Source: Candidatus Aalborgicola lynettensis
GTDB lineage: Bacteria; Pseudomonadota; Gammaproteobacteria; Burkholderiales; Burkholderiaceae_C
DNA: 64,000 nt
NCBI GenBank assembly: GCA_016719405.1
Contig: JADJZE010000001.1
Location: forward strand, 977,178 to 1,041,177
Reading direction: 5' to 3'
The position numbers and the translations under genes are program-made. Below the pieces are notes generated by a model. It worked only from the letters and a program-made list of their open reading frames with translations, was not told the DNA's origin and made no database searches. Below, in pieces: positions 17,621 through 28,019 of the stretch; within the stretch, counting starts at the first letter, position 1; the number at the start of each line of letters is the position of its first letter.

Positions 17621-18588
17621 TGGTTGTTTTTTTCCAAGGTTTTGATGCGGTCGCGCAGGCTATGAAGCTGCTTCAAGGTGGCGGCATTGCGCTCCCATGC
17701 GGCATTGTCATCGACCGGGAATATGCCGGTGTAATGCCCGGGCTTCAGAATCGACTTACTCACCGTGGTGGCGGCAGAAATATTGACATGCGCACCGATG
17801 GTGATGTGCCCCAAAATGATGGCGCCGCCCCCCACCGTGCAGTGCGGGCCAATGGTGGTACTGCCCGCAACACCCGCGCATCCGGCCATGGCCGTATGGC
17901 GCCCAATGCGCACGTTGTGCCCGATCTGAATCAGGTTGTCGAGTTTGACACCATCCTCAATCACGGTATCTTGCAGCGCTCCGCGGTCGATGCAGGTGTT
18001 GGCGCCAATTTCTACATCGTTACCAATCTGCACTGCACCAAGTTGTTCTATTTTTTCCCAGGCATCACCGTTCGGGGCAAAACCAAAACCGTCGGCCCCA
18101 ATGACCACGCCGGGGTGCAGAATGCAGCGTTCACCCACCACACAGTGCTCACCCACCGTGACGCGTGATTTCAACACTGTCGCAGCGCCAATGCGGGCGC
18201 CCCGCTCAATCACACACAATGGACCAATCGATGCGGACGGGTGCACCTGTGCGTCGGCGCTTACCACAGCACTGGGGTGAATGCCCACAGAAGCGGAATG
18301 GCCACTCTTGTGCTTCCATAACTGGGTCAGTTTGGCAAAGTACAAATAGGGTTGGTCGGCAACGATGCAGGCGCCACGTGCCAGTGCGACCTCTTGCATT
18401 GAGGGCCCCACAATGACGCAACCCGCCTTTGACCCAAGCAACTGTTGCTGGTACTTGGGATTACTCAGAAAGCTAAGATCCCCGGCTGTCGCAACCTCCA
18501 GTGGTGCAATCCCGGTGATGCGCATGGCACCATCGCCATGCAGCGCACCGCCCAACGACTCCACCACCGAAGCCAGATTGAGCTCCAT
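17617..18588 (-). CDS. lpxD: UDP-3-O-(3-hydroxyacyl)glucosamine N-acyltransferase
   Basis: Third committed step of lipid A synthesis. 323 residues. The N-terminal uridine-binding domain (MELNLASVVESLGGALHGDG, LSFLSNPKYQQQL) is followed by a hexapeptide-repeat beta helix (HPGVVIGADGFGFAPNGDAW, IGANTCIDRGALQDTVI, NLIQIGHNVRIGRHTAMAGC with the catalytic His in QIGHN) and a short C-terminal helix. It overlaps fabZ by four bases and lies 24 nt after skp. Confidence 0.97.
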   Translation of the reverse strand: MELNLASVVESLGGALHGDGAMRITGIAPLEVATAGDLSFLSNPKYQQQLLGSKAGCVIVGPSMQEVALARGACIVADQPYLYFAKLTQLWKHKSGHSASVGIHPSAVVSADAQVHPSASIGPLCVIERGARIGAATVLKSRVTVGEHCVVGERCILHPGVVIGADGFGFAPNGDAWEKIEQLGAVQIGNDVEIGANTCIDRGALQDTVIEDGVKLDNLIQIGHNVRIGRHTAMAGCAGVAGSTTIGPHCTVGGGAIILGHITIGAHVNISAATTVSKSILKPGHYTGIFPVDDNAAWERNAATLKQLHSLRDRIKTLEKNNQ

Positions 18589-18612
18589 ACAACGAACCTT
18601 TGAAATCTTGTA

Positions 18613-19121
18613 TTACTTCGCGCCACTGTTAAGTATCTTCAACACTTTGTCGGTAATGTCGTGCCTAGGGTTGAAATACACCACCTCCTGAATCACCAGA
18701 TCGTACTTGTCCGTTTCAGCAACTTGCTTGACGGCTTTATTAGTCTTGTCCAGCACCTGCTGCAACTCTTCGTTGCGCCGGCCATTCAAATCCTCCTGAA
18801 ACTCACGCTGCTTGCGCTGAAAATCGCGACCAATTTCGGAATACTCCTTTTGTCGGGCTGCTCGCTGACTCTCGGACAGGGTGGGGGCATCTCGCTCAAA
18901 CTTGTCGCTGAACGCCTTCAGCGATGCTTGTTGGTCTGTCAACTCCTTCTGGCGTTTGGAGAATTCCTGCTCCAACTTGGACTGCGCCATCTTGGCCGGT
19001 GTGGACTCCGTGGTGATGCGCTGGGTATTGATATAACCTACTTTGGATTCCTGTGCGGACACGGCACCCGCCACAGCAACCAGCACAAGTCCCAAGCACC
19101 AGTTCTTAACGTATTTTTCAT
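18613..19121 (-). CDS. skp: Periplasmic chaperone Skp/OmpH, frameshifted in the signal peptide
   Basis: Holds unfolded outer-membrane proteins on the way to the Bam complex. The mature part (SKVGYINTQRITTESTPAKM then a long charged helical hairpin, ending ILNSGAK) is a clear OmpH family member. The natural start is the ATG at 19121, which overlaps the bamA TAA (TAATG), but its frame reads MKNTLRTGA and must shift near 19090-19100 to reach LGLVLVAVAGAVSAQ. The span is 509 nt, so one missing base would restore a 169-residue protein with a normal signal peptide. The in-frame upstream starts would lie inside bamA and are unlikely. Confidence 0.9.
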
Positions 19122-21417
19122 TAGAAAGTTGTCCCAATCTGAAATTGCATGGTCTGGATTCTATCGCCATCAAAGTGGCGAATCGGGCGGGCAAAAGCAA
19201 GCCGCAATGGACCCACCGGCGAAATCCAACTGATACCTACGCCATAAGATGAGCGTAAATCCTGCAGTTGAATTGACTCACCGGCATCAAATACCCCACC
19301 CGCATCTACAAAGCCGAACATCCGCAACGTTCTGTCTGTTCCGCCCCCTGGCAAGGGCGACAATATTTCGGTATTCAAATTAATTTTCGACGCACCGCCG
19401 GTCGCACTCTGAAACGAAGCCCGCTGGGAGCCGGTTGTCAAACTACCCTGCTCGAACCCACGGACCGACCCCAAACCACCGGCGTAATAGTTTTTGAAGA
19501 TGGGATATGACAAGCCATTTGTTCCTGCTCCAGCCGAAACCTCCGCATTGATGGCTCCTGTCACCTTCTTGGAGATGGGGTAGAACTGCTGGTACTGGGC
19601 CGTACCGCGAAGGTAACGCAATTCACCTGCCACACTCCATTCGGCCGTAGCACGCATCAACCTGCCCGAACTCGGAACCAGCGCACTGTCGCGGGTATCC
19701 CGCCCCACCCTACTGAAATCGGCACCGCATTGGTGGTGTATCCAAATTGATTGGCGTAGTCCTCGTAGGCAAGTGGCAACCCGGTACCGGCAACAATAGT
19801 TGTGCGGTCAACACCCAGGCCGAAATACACCGTATCCATATCGGTGAAAGGAACACCAAAGCGTACGCTCGCCGAAGTTGTTTCCAACGAGTAGCTGTCA
19901 ATGTCCGTGTAGGGTTTGGAGGTGCGCATGGCAAGATCAAAGGTGCGCGACACGCCATCGTCAGTAAAGTAGGGATTGGTGGTGTTGAAGACGATGGACC
20001 GGTTGTATTTGCTGGTGTTGAGGTCAACTCCCAACGAGTTGCCAGAGCCAAATGCATTGTCCTCTTTGAATCCGAACGTCAGCCCCAACCCTTCGCTACT
20101 GGAAAGTCCCGCCCCCAGACTCAAACTGCCGGTGGGCTTCTCTTTTACGGTAACCAACAAATCCACCTGATCCTGCGAACCCGCCACGTCCTGGGTTTCT
20201 AAAAATACGTCTTGAAAAAAACCAAGCCGGTCCACACGGTTTCGCGATTGGCGTATCTTGTCACCGTCGTACCATGCCGCTTCCAGCTGACGAAACTCGC
20301 GGCGAATGACTTCGTCTCGCGTGCGGTCATTGCCCGCAACACTGATTCGGCGCACATACACCCGGCGAGACGGCTCTGCCAGCAGGGTCAACTCAACGCG
20401 ATTGGTAGCGCGGTCAACTTCGGTTCGCACTTCGGCTCTAGCAAACGCAAAGCCAAAATTGCTAAAGTACTCAGTGAAGGCTTTGGTGGTTTGGGTGACC
20501 TGATCGGCGTTGTATACCTCACCCGCCTGAATGGCGATCAGCGATTGAAATTCCTCTTCCTTGCCCAGGTAATTGCCAGCCAATTTAATTTTACTCACCA
20601 CAAATCGCTCCCCTTCGGTCACGTTAATGGTGATGGCAATCTCCTGCTTGTTTGGGGAAATCGCCACTTGCGTGGAATCCACTTTGAACTCCAAATAGCC
20701 CCGCGTCAGATAATAGGAACGCAGCGTCTCGATATCTGCGTTGAGTTTGGCACGCGAATACCGATTCGCTTTGGTATACCAGGTTAACCACCCTGCGGTA
20801 TCCGAATCAAACTGGCCGCGCAAAGTCGATTCGCTAAATGCGTTATTGCCCACAATGCGGATACTGGTGATCTTGGCAGTATCCCCCTCAATCACTGAAA
20901 AGTTCAAATTGACACGATTGCGCTCAATCGGCGTGACAGTGGTCACCACCTCGGTGGCATACATGCTGCGATTAATATATTGACGCTTTAACTCCTGCTC
21001 GGCCTTGTCAACCAGAGCTTTGTCAAAGGGACGACCATCCGACAAACCAATATCCGCAAGCGCTTTCTTTAATACATCTTTGTCAAACTCCTTGGTACCC
21101 GCAAAATCAACATCCGCAATAGATGGCCGCTCTTCGACAATCACAATCAATACACCGGCGTTGGCCTCAATGCGAATGTCCTTGAACAAGCCCAAACCAA
21201 AAAGGGCACGAATCGCTGCAGCCGCCTTTTCATCACTGTAAGTATCTCCAACCCGAACAGGCAACGACGCGAACACGGTTCCGGCCTCAACGCGCTGCAG
21301 ACCTTCGACACGAATATCCTTGACAGAGAAGGGTTCTAACGCCCAGGCACCCGTCAAAAAACCAAGCGACACAGCACCCAGACCGATGAACCGCAAGACA
21401 GCATTTTTTATTAGCAT
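19121..21417 (-). CDS. bamA: Outer membrane protein assembly factor BamA, frameshifted
   Basis: Core of the beta-barrel assembly machine. The signal peptide starts at the ATG at 21417 (MLIKNAVLRFIGLGAVSLGF, cleavage after WALE region). Five POTRA domains occupy about 25-425 (FSVKDIRVEGLQRVEAGTVF onward), and the Omp85 barrel follows to a C-terminal Phe (QFQIGTTF). The frame breaks at the G-run near 19703-19706: PISVGWG continues as RDTRDSALVPSSGRLM if one G is added. The span is 2297 nt, so one added base gives 765 residues, a normal size. This is almost certainly a homopolymer error, since BamA is essential. Confidence 0.95.
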
Positions 21418-21462
21418 TAATTTTGACCAAAGTAAGTGGCAGCTGCAACGCACAGCATCCGA

Positions 21463-22824
21463 TTAACCCAGCAAGCGTGTGACGTCATTGAACATGGCAA
21501 CACACATCATGACCAGCAATATTCCAAGACCCACGCGCTGTAACCACTCCATGGATACTTCAGATAAGGGTCTGCCAGTCACCGACTCCCAAAGATAATA
21601 CATCAGGTGTCCTCCGTCGAGCACTGGCAATGGCAGCAGATTGAGTACCCCTAAACTGATGCTTATCAGTGCTAAAAACACCAAGAACTGGGTCACTCCC
21701 AGCGCAGCCGACTTCCCTGCATAGTCGGCAATGGTAATGGGGCCGCTCAGATTTTTTACAGACGCCTGCCCGATCAGCATTTGTCCCATCATGCGCAGGG
21801 TCAGAACCGATACTTCTCCCGTACGCAACAACGCACGGTGCACTCCGGCCACCAAGCCAAACTGTACCGTGGTCGATGCCGGAGGCGCGCCAATCATGGC
21901 ACCTACTCTGCCAACCATGTGCCCGTCATAGGCCTCCGCTTTGGGCGTGACATGCAGCACTAAACGCGTTTGACCACGCAGAACCTGCCACTGCTGTGCT
22001 GCGGCGACTCCGCTGACGCCGGAGGCACGAATACGCTCACGCAAATCGCCCGCATCCAGAACCGGTATGGCATCGATACGCAAGACAAGATCTCCTGCCT
22101 GCACGCCCGCCATCTTGGCCGCGCCATCTGGCAAAACTTCTTCGATACGCGGTTCAGAATACGGACCAATAATTCCGATATTGCGGAACAGCTGCGCATC
22201 TGCAATGCGTGAATCCACCCCTGAAAGCGCGAGCGTGACCGTCTTGCGATCGTGCGATGGATCGTTGGCATACTCCACCTGCAAATTGCGATGTGCCAAG
22301 GCTCCACGGGTTAACCACCAACGAAAATCGTCAAACGATGCCACCGCATCCAAATCGTCGCCTTCAAAACCGGCCCTGAACACATGCTCTCCGCCGACAA
22401 TCCCGGCTTGGGCTGCGATAGAACCCTCCAAAGGCTTGGACAAAACCGCCTGTGCTTGCTGGACACCAATCCAATTCACAATCGAATACAGGAACACCGC
22501 GAATACAAGGTTGGCAAGTGGGCCGGCCAGCACAATCAGTGCCCTGCGGCTTAGCGTTTGGGTATTGAAGGCTCGGTGTCTTTCGGATGCATCCACCGGG
22601 CCTTCACGCTCGTCCAGCATCTTGACGTAGCCGCCTAATGGCCAAGCACCTAGCACGAATTCGGTTCCAGACTGGGGTGAAATCCAACGCCACAACGGCG
22701 TTCCAAACCCGACCGAGAACCGCAACACTTTTACACCGCAAACCCTTGCCATCGCGAAGTGTCCCCATTCGTGCACAGCAACCAGCAATGCAATGGCAAT
22801 AACGAACGAGATAACAGTCACCAT
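21463..22824 (-). CDS. rseP: Site-2 intramembrane zinc metalloprotease RseP
   Basis: Cleaves anti-sigma-E factor RseA within the inner membrane after envelope stress. 453 residues. The zinc motif HEWGHF is at residues 18-23 in the first membrane segment, with the second metal ligand region NLLPLPVLDGGHLMYYL near the C-terminus. Two PDZ regions lie between (EPRIEEVLPDGAAKMAGVQAG belongs to the second). It is immediately upstream of bamA in the usual order. Confidence 0.96.
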   Translation of the reverse strand: MVTVISFVIAIALLVAVHEWGHFAMARVCGVKVLRFSVGFGTPLWRWISPQSGTEFVLGAWPLGGYVKMLDEREGPVDASERHRAFNTQTLSRRALIVLAGPLANLVFAVFLYSIVNWIGVQQAQAVLSKPLEGSIAAQAGIVGGEHVFRAGFEGDDLDAVASFDDFRWWLTRGALAHRNLQVEYANDPSHDRKTVTLALSGVDSRIADAQLFRNIGIIGPYSEPRIEEVLPDGAAKMAGVQAGDLVLRIDAIPVLDAGDLRERIRASGVSGVAAAQQWQVLRGQTRLVLHVTPKAEAYDGHMVGRVGAMIGAPPASTTVQFGLVAGVHRALLRTGEVSVLTLRMMGQMLIGQASVKNLSGPITIADYAGKSAALGVTQFLVFLALISISLGVLNLLPLPVLDGGHLMYYLWESVTGRPLSEVSMEWLQRVGLGILLVMMCVAMFNDVTRLLG

Positions 22825-22845
22825 GGGGAATACTTCGTGCTCCGA

Positions 22846-24042
22846 TTAGTTTCTCAATTGCGCAATGACTCCATTCGCGGCCGCACGCGTCTGGTGATCC
22901 AGCGCCAGCAGATCTTCGAGCGAGACGGGGGGTTCGGGATGCACACGCTCTAAGGTCCGCACATTCACACGGTGAATTTGGTCATAGCGGATTTTCCGCT
23001 CCAAAAATGCAGCCACTGCTACTTCATTGGCTGCATTCAGAACAGCGGTTGTTCCGGGTGGCGCCTTCAACACATCCCAAGCAAGTTCCAAACCAGGGTA
23101 GCGTTGTCTGTGCCCCTCATGATTCAAAGGTTCAAATGTGAGGTTGGACATGGCAGAAAAGTTCAGCGCGGTTGCACCCGAAACAACCCGCTGTGGCCAA
23201 GATAAACCATATGCAATCGGACCACGCATGTCAGGTGTACCCAATTGCGCAATTACGGAGTGGTCAACGTATTGCACCATGGAGTGGATGACACTTTGGG
23301 GGTGTATGACGACTTCAATTTTTTCAAGCGGAAGCTCAAACAAGAACTTCGCCTCAATGACCTCTAGCGCCTTATTCATCATGGTGGCCGAGTCAACCGA
23401 AATTTTGCGCCCCATGACCCAGTTGGGGTGGGCACAGGCTTCTTCTGGTGTGACGTATTTCAGCGTCACAGGATCGCGGGTTCTAAACGGTCCGCCTGAT
23501 GCAGTCAATATTATCTTGTCGACCTGAGATGCCCACTGGCGCCGATCCTGCGGCAAGGACTGGAAAATTGCGGAGTGCTCACTGTCAATCGGCAACAAAG
23601 TGGCCCCTCCAGCAGCTACCGCATCCATAAACAATTGCCCCCCCACCACCAAGGCTTCTTTGTTTGCAAGCAGCAAGCGTTTTCCAGTACGTGCAGCCGC
23701 CAGACAGGGGGCTAGTCCCGCCGCCCCGACAATCGCAGCCATTACCATGTCCACACTTTCGTGCTGGGCTACCATTTCGATTGCAGCAGCACCACAAAGC
23801 ACTTGGGTAGGCACATTCTCGGCGTGCAGTTGGGACGCTAGTTGTCGCCCGTGCGGTTCACTGTCCATCACCGCATACACCGGACGATGGATGGCACACT
23901 GCTTCAACATATCTGAAACACTGGTACGCGCCGTCAGGGCAAAAATCCGAAACCGATCTGGGTGGCGTGCAATCACATCCAACGTATTGACGCCAATCGA
24001 CCCCGTCGATCCCAGCACCGTCACATTAATCACCGTAGTCAT
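22846..24042 (-). CDS. dxr: 1-deoxy-D-xylulose-5-phosphate reductoisomerase
   Basis: Second enzyme of the MEP isoprenoid pathway; NADPH-dependent. 398 residues. NADPH-binding start VTVLGSTGSIGVNTLDVIAR; metal and substrate loop LLPIDSEHSAIFQSL; and ASGGPFRTRDP, HPNWVMGRKISVDSATMMNK and HPQSVIHSMVQYVDHSVIAQ are all visible. It overlaps cdsA by four bases, so it is translationally coupled. ispF of the same pathway lies elsewhere in the window (54.9 kb). Confidence 0.97.
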   Translation of the reverse strand: MTTVINVTVLGSTGSIGVNTLDVIARHPDRFRIFALTARTSVSDMLKQCAIHRPVYAVMDSEPHGRQLASQLHAENVPTQVLCGAAAIEMVAQHESVDMVMAAIVGAAGLAPCLAAARTGKRLLLANKEALVVGGQLFMDAVAAGGATLLPIDSEHSAIFQSLPQDRRQWASQVDKIILTASGGPFRTRDPVTLKYVTPEEACAHPNWVMGRKISVDSATMMNKALEVIEAKFLFELPLEKIEVVIHPQSVIHSMVQYVDHSVIAQLGTPDMRGPIAYGLSWPQRVVSGATALNFSAMSNLTFEPLNHEGHRQRYPGLELAWDVLKAPPGTTAVLNAANEVAVAAFLERKIRYDQIHRVNVRTLERVHPEPPVSLEDLLALDHQTRAAANGVIAQLRN

Positions 24043-24884
24043 AGTGTCGCCAAGGCCATTGCCAACGGCAAGATGGGCAATAAGGCGTCAACACGGTCCA
24101 ACACCCCACCGTGCCCGGGCAGCAAGTTACTGCTGTCTTTCACACCTGCGCTGCGCTTAAACAGCGACTCGAGCAAATCACCAACCACGCTCATCATTGC
24201 CAAGAACAGCACGACAAAAACCATGAATGCAATACCGTGACTACCAAGGCGGGTGTAGAGGCTAGCTTGAGACGCGCTGCCGCCTACGTCCCAGGCCTGC
24301 CACACAAATGCGCAGACCAATACCCCAACCACCCCGCCGCACACGCCTTCCCAGGTTTTTCCGGGACTAATCGTTGGTGCCAATTTACGCGCAAATATAC
24401 GCCCGCCAAACGCTCGACCGGCAAAGTAGGCCCCAATGTCGGCCACCCATACCAACACCAACACGGAGAACAGAAAATTAATTCCGATGATGCGTGCCTG
24501 CACTACCGCCAACCAGGCAGCCCATAGCGCCACTATGCCGCCGCACCACCGTATCACCGGATGAACATTGGTCCATGCAGCGACGCCCCCGTGCAGCAAC
24601 CACGCACCGAGAACAACCCATCCCCCGCCAATCACAATCCAGATCACCTTGGGCGCGGCGGTGATCAATCCAAAGTACCACGAAGCGATACACATGCCAG
24701 CACAGACAACCGCTGCCCCGATGGAAGCCAAAGAACCACCGCGATTTAACTTGGACCACTCCCACGCACCAGCAGCGATCAATGCTACGGTCACCAATCC
24801 AAAAACCTGCACAGCCGGATGGAAAACAGCAGGGAGCAATATCGCCAACAACACGATTGCCGTAATGATTCGTTGCTTGAGCAT
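24039..24884 (-). CDS. cdsA: Phosphatidate cytidylyltransferase
   Basis: Makes CDP-diacylglycerol from CTP and phosphatidate in the inner membrane. 281 residues with about seven hydrophobic segments starting at residue 6. The C-terminal family signature is visible as SLFKRSAGVKDSSNLLPGHG followed by GVLDRVDALLP. The active-site half also shows GRAFGGRIFARKLAPTISPG then KTWEG. It sits between uppS and dxr as usual. Confidence 0.95.
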   Translation of the reverse strand: MLKQRIITAIVLLAILLPAVFHPAVQVFGLVTVALIAAGAWEWSKLNRGGSLASIGAAVVCAGMCIASWYFGLITAAPKVIWIVIGGGWVVLGAWLLHGGVAAWTNVHPVIRWCGGIVALWAAWLAVVQARIIGINFLFSVLVLVWVADIGAYFAGRAFGGRIFARKLAPTISPGKTWEGVCGGVVGVLVCAFVWQAWDVGGSASQASLYTRLGSHGIAFMVFVVLFLAMMSVVGDLLESLFKRSAGVKDSSNLLPGHGGVLDRVDALLPILPLAMALATL

Positions 24885-24896
24885 ATGAATTCTGGG

Positions 24897-25619
24897 TTAA
24901 GCCGGTAACGTACCAACGGCAAGTTGATCTGAAGTTTTCCCAAAGCGCCGCTCCCGCGAGGCATATGCTTGCAGAGCGATATCCAACTCACCTTCATCAA
25001 AATCGGGCCACAAAACGTCACAAAAGTACAGTTCCGAATACGCAGCCTGCCATAGCAAGAAGTTACTGATCCGCGTCTCGCCTCCGGTTCGGATTATCAA
25101 ATCAGGATCAGGACAATGTGCCAATGCCATGGATCTGGCTAAACTGTCCTCGTTGATCGCCAAACCTGCATGGACCAGACGCTTGGCAGCCTGAACCATA
25201 TCCCACCGACCGCCATAGTTGAAACACACGTTCAAAACCAGCGTGGTGTTTTCTGCAGTGCTGGCTTCAGCGCTGTCAAAACCATGTTTTACACGGTCAG
25301 ACAATGTTTCACGCGCACCAACAAAATGAAGCTGCACGCCATCGCGCTTGAGTTGAGATACTTCTTTGGATAAGGCCATCGCGAGAAGTTCCATCAATCC
25401 TGAAACTTCTTCTGCAGGACGACTCCAGTTTTCAGAAGAAAAAGCGAATACGGTCAAAACCGCAATTTTGTGCTTGGCACAGGCACGAACAATTCGCTTC
25501 AAGGCCTCGACACCTTGTTGGTGCCCCGCTATGCGAGGCAAAAATCGCTTTGAAGCCCAGCGCCCGTTTCCGTCCATTACTATGGCGATGTGACGGGGAA
25601 CAACCGCAGGCAGTGCCAT
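24897..25619 (-). CDS. uppS: Undecaprenyl diphosphate synthase (cis-prenyltransferase)
   Basis: Extends farnesyl diphosphate with isopentenyl diphosphate to the C55 carrier lipid for peptidoglycan and O-antigen. About 240 residues from the ATG at 25619. The P-loop-like substrate site is HIAIVMDGNGRWASKR with the catalytic Asp, followed by LTVFAFSSENWSRP and the C-terminal LIIRTGGETRISNFLLWQAA. A TTG at 25649 overlapping the frr stop would add ten residues and is an alternative start. Confidence 0.96.
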   Translation of the reverse strand: MALPAVVPRHIAIVMDGNGRWASKRFLPRIAGHQQGVEALKRIVRACAKHKIAVLTVFAFSSENWSRPAEEVSGLMELLAMALSKEVSQLKRDGVQLHFVGARETLSDRVKHGFDSAEASTAENTTLVLNVCFNYGGRWDMVQAAKRLVHAGLAINEDSLARSMALAHCPDPDLIIRTGGETRISNFLLWQAAYSELYFCDVLWPDFDEGELDIALQAYASRERRFGKTSDQLAVGTLPA

Positions 25620-25645
25620 GTTGTGCAAAATTTGCAAAACAACAA

Positions 25646-26206
25646 TCAAACGGCCATGATATCGGCTTCTTTTGCCACTACCAGACGATCAACATCCGCA
25701 ATGTGCCGATCCGTTAATTTCTGAATTTCGGCCTCTGAGCGTTTCTGATCGTCTTCCGATGCCGCTTTGTCTTTTACCAGCTTCTTTACCGCATCGTTTG
25801 CGTCCCGGCGCAAACTGCGAATCGCGATCTTGGCATTTTCCCCTTCGCCGCGTACCAATTTTGTCAACTCGCGACGACGCTCCTCGGTCATGATTGGCAT
25901 GGGAACACGTATCAAGTCTCCCATGCTGGAAGGATTCAATCCTAAATCACTTTCGCGGATTGCCTTTTCAATTTTGGCACCCATCCCTTTTTCCCAAGGC
26001 TGGACGCTGATAGTACGCGCATCCAGCAGGGACAGATTAGCCACCTGGCTTAGAGGCACCAAGGACCCGTAGTAATCTACATGCACCGTATCTAACAGCG
26101 CAGGGTTGGCTCGGCCTGTCCGAATTTTGGTCAGATTGTTCTTGAAAGCGGAAATGGAATGATCCATTTTGGTTTCGAGGTTTTTCTTTATTTCATCAAT
26201 CGCCAT
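25646..26206 (-). CDS. frr: Ribosome recycling factor
   Basis: Splits post-termination ribosomes with EF-G. 186 residues, standard length, all-helical domain I plus a small beta domain. Signatures include KIRTGRANPALLDTVHVDYY near residue 30 and the C-terminal helical part EIQKLTDRHIADVDRLVVAK. It lies 27 nt after pyrH in the conserved pyrH-frr-uppS order. Confidence 0.97.
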   Translation of the reverse strand: MAIDEIKKNLETKMDHSISAFKNNLTKIRTGRANPALLDTVHVDYYGSLVPLSQVANLSLLDARTISVQPWEKGMGAKIEKAIRESDLGLNPSSMGDLIRVPMPIMTEERRRELTKLVRGEGENAKIAIRSLRRDANDAVKKLVKDKAASEDDQKRSEAEIQKLTDRHIADVDRLVVAKEADIMAV

Positions 26207-26233
26207 AACTGCTCCTCAACCGATCCAGATAGT

Positions 26234-26956
26234 TCAAACGTGCACCAGGGTGCCCTCATCATCCCCCATCACAACACTTTTGAGCGCGCCGTGCTTGAAT
26301 ATGGAAAACACTTTGATCGGCAACTTCTGGTCACGGCATAGCGCAAAGGCTGCAGCGTCCATGATGCCCAGGTTTCTCGACATTGCCTCATCAAAACTCA
26401 GTTTTGCATAACGCGTTGCCAGAGGATCTTTTTTAGGGTCAGCACTGTAAACGCCATCTACCTTGGTTGCCTTCAGAACGATTTCGGCACCAATCTCGGC
26501 CCCACGCAAGGCTGCAGCCGTGTCGGTCGTAAAGAATGGATTGCCGGTACCCGCCGCAAAGATAACAACCTTTCCTTCTTCCAGGTACTGCAGGGCCTTG
26601 GGACGAACATAAGGCTCCACCACTTGCTCAATGCCAATAGCCGACATGACACGTGCCGTCAAACCTGCTTTGTTCATGGTGTCACCCAGCGCCAGGGCGT
26701 TCATGACAGTGGCCAACATACCCATGTAATCAGCGGTCGCCCTGTCCATTCCTACCGAACCACCCGCAACACCACGGAAAATGTTGCCACCACCGATGAC
26801 AACGGCCACCTCTACACCCAACCGTGTCACCTCAGCGATCTCGTCAACCATCCGAACAATGGTGTCACGATTGATGCCAAACTGGTCGTCCCCCATCAAA
26901 GCCTCTCCCGACAACTTTAGCAATATTCGCTTGTAAGCGGGTTTATCTTGACTCAT
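26234..26956 (-). CDS. pyrH: UMP kinase
   Basis: Phosphorylates UMP to UDP; hexameric amino-acid-kinase fold. About 240 residues from the ATG at 26956, which has a good GGAAG Shine-Dalgarno 6 nt upstream; the ATG at 26968 has none. Signatures: YKRILLKLSGEALMGDDQFG, VAVVIGGGNIFRGVAG, FAAGTGNPFFTTDTAAALRG. The position between tsf and frr is conserved. Confidence 0.97.
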   Translation of the reverse strand: MSQDKPAYKRILLKLSGEALMGDDQFGINRDTIVRMVDEIAEVTRLGVEVAVVIGGGNIFRGVAGGSVGMDRATADYMGMLATVMNALALGDTMNKAGLTARVMSAIGIEQVVEPYVRPKALQYLEEGKVVIFAAGTGNPFFTTDTAAALRGAEIGAEIVLKATKVDGVYSADPKKDPLATRYAKLSFDEAMSRNLGIMDAAAFALCRDQKLPIKVFSIFKHGALKSVVMGDDEGTLVHV

Positions 26957-27010
26957 GACGACTTCCATTGGAGCAGGTTTCTACAGTGGCGCTTGACTTA
27001 ACAAACAAGA

Positions 27011-27934
27011 TCAAGCACCTTGCTTGGCGGCAGCGACTTGCGCGGCCACCTCGGCAGCAAAGTCATCCACCTTCTTCTCAATCCCTTCACCCACCACGTA
27101 CAGCGTAAACGCCTTGACGGTGGTATTGGCAGCCTTCAGCATTTGCTCAACGGTCTGCTTGTCATTTTTGACAAAGGACTGGTTAAACAAAGACACTTCT
27201 TTCAGGTATTTCTGAACGCCGCCCTCAATGCGCTTGGCAACAATCTCCGCCGATTGCACAGGCTTGCCTGCGGCGGTGGCCACAGCAGCATCTTCCGCTG
27301 CCTTGGCAGCTGCCACTGAACGCTCACGTTCCACCAATTCAGCAGGTACGTCATTGCTGGACAAGGACACGGGCTTCATGGCAGCCACATGCATGGCCAC
27401 ATCTTTCGCCGCGACATCATCACCTTCAAACTCCACCACCACGCCGATGCGCGTACCGTGCAAATAAGATGCCAATTTGGCGCCCGATGCATAACGTTTG
27501 AAGCGACGGAACGTCATGTTTTCACCGATTTTCCCGATCAATCCCTTGCGCACATCTTCCAGCGTCGGACCAAATCCATCTTGCGAATAGGCAGCGGCAC
27601 CCAGCGCAGCAATATCGGAAGGATTGTTCTTGGCAACCAAGGCTGCAGCCGCATTGGCCAATGCCAGGAAGCTGTCATTTTTGGTCACAAAATCGGTTTC
27701 GCAATTGACTTCAATCATGGCGCCCAAGGTGCCATCCATGAACGTCGCAACCACTCCTTCAGCCGTCACACGCGCAGCGGCCTTGCCCGCCTTGCTTCCC
27801 AACTTCACGCGCAGCAACTCCTCCGCTTTGACCATATCGCCTTCGGCTTCGGTCAACGCTTTTTTGCACTCCATCATCGGTGCATCCGTTTTTCCACGCA
27901 GTTCAGCAACCATGCTTGCGGTAATAGCAGCCAT
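27011..27934 (-). CDS. tsf: Translation elongation factor Ts
   Basis: Guanine-nucleotide exchange factor for EF-Tu. 307 residues, normal. The N-terminal UBA-like domain has VAELRGKTDAPMMECKKALT, and the core contains the EF-Tu contact motif EVNCETDFVTKNDSFLALAN. It follows rpsB after an 85-nt gap that holds an intrinsic terminator/attenuator, the arrangement that gives a lower tsf than rpsB transcript level in other bacteria. Confidence 0.98.
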   Translation of the reverse strand: MAAITASMVAELRGKTDAPMMECKKALTEAEGDMVKAEELLRVKLGSKAGKAAARVTAEGVVATFMDGTLGAMIEVNCETDFVTKNDSFLALANAAAALVAKNNPSDIAALGAAAYSQDGFGPTLEDVRKGLIGKIGENMTFRRFKRYASGAKLASYLHGTRIGVVVEFEGDDVAAKDVAMHVAAMKPVSLSSNDVPAELVERERSVAAAKAAEDAAVATAAGKPVQSAEIVAKRIEGGVQKYLKEVSLFNQSFVKNDKQTVEQMLKAANTTVKAFTLYVVGEGIEKKVDDFAAEVAAQVAAAKQGA

Positions 27935-27974
27935 TTTGTTTCTCCGTATTCAATCAGTCAGTGTATATAGGGCT

Positions 27975-28000
27975 AAAAAAAAGGGGCAACTAAGCCCCAT
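27975..28000 (-). terminator. Intrinsic terminator or attenuator between rpsB and tsf
   Basis: On the minus strand GGGGCTTAGTTGCCCC (stem GGGGC/GCCCC with a short loop) is followed by a run of eight T. It sits after the rpsB stop and 40 nt before tsf, so it probably reduces but does not abolish tsf readthrough. Confidence 0.8.
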
Positions 28001-28019
28001 TTTCCGGGTAAAAAAGATC

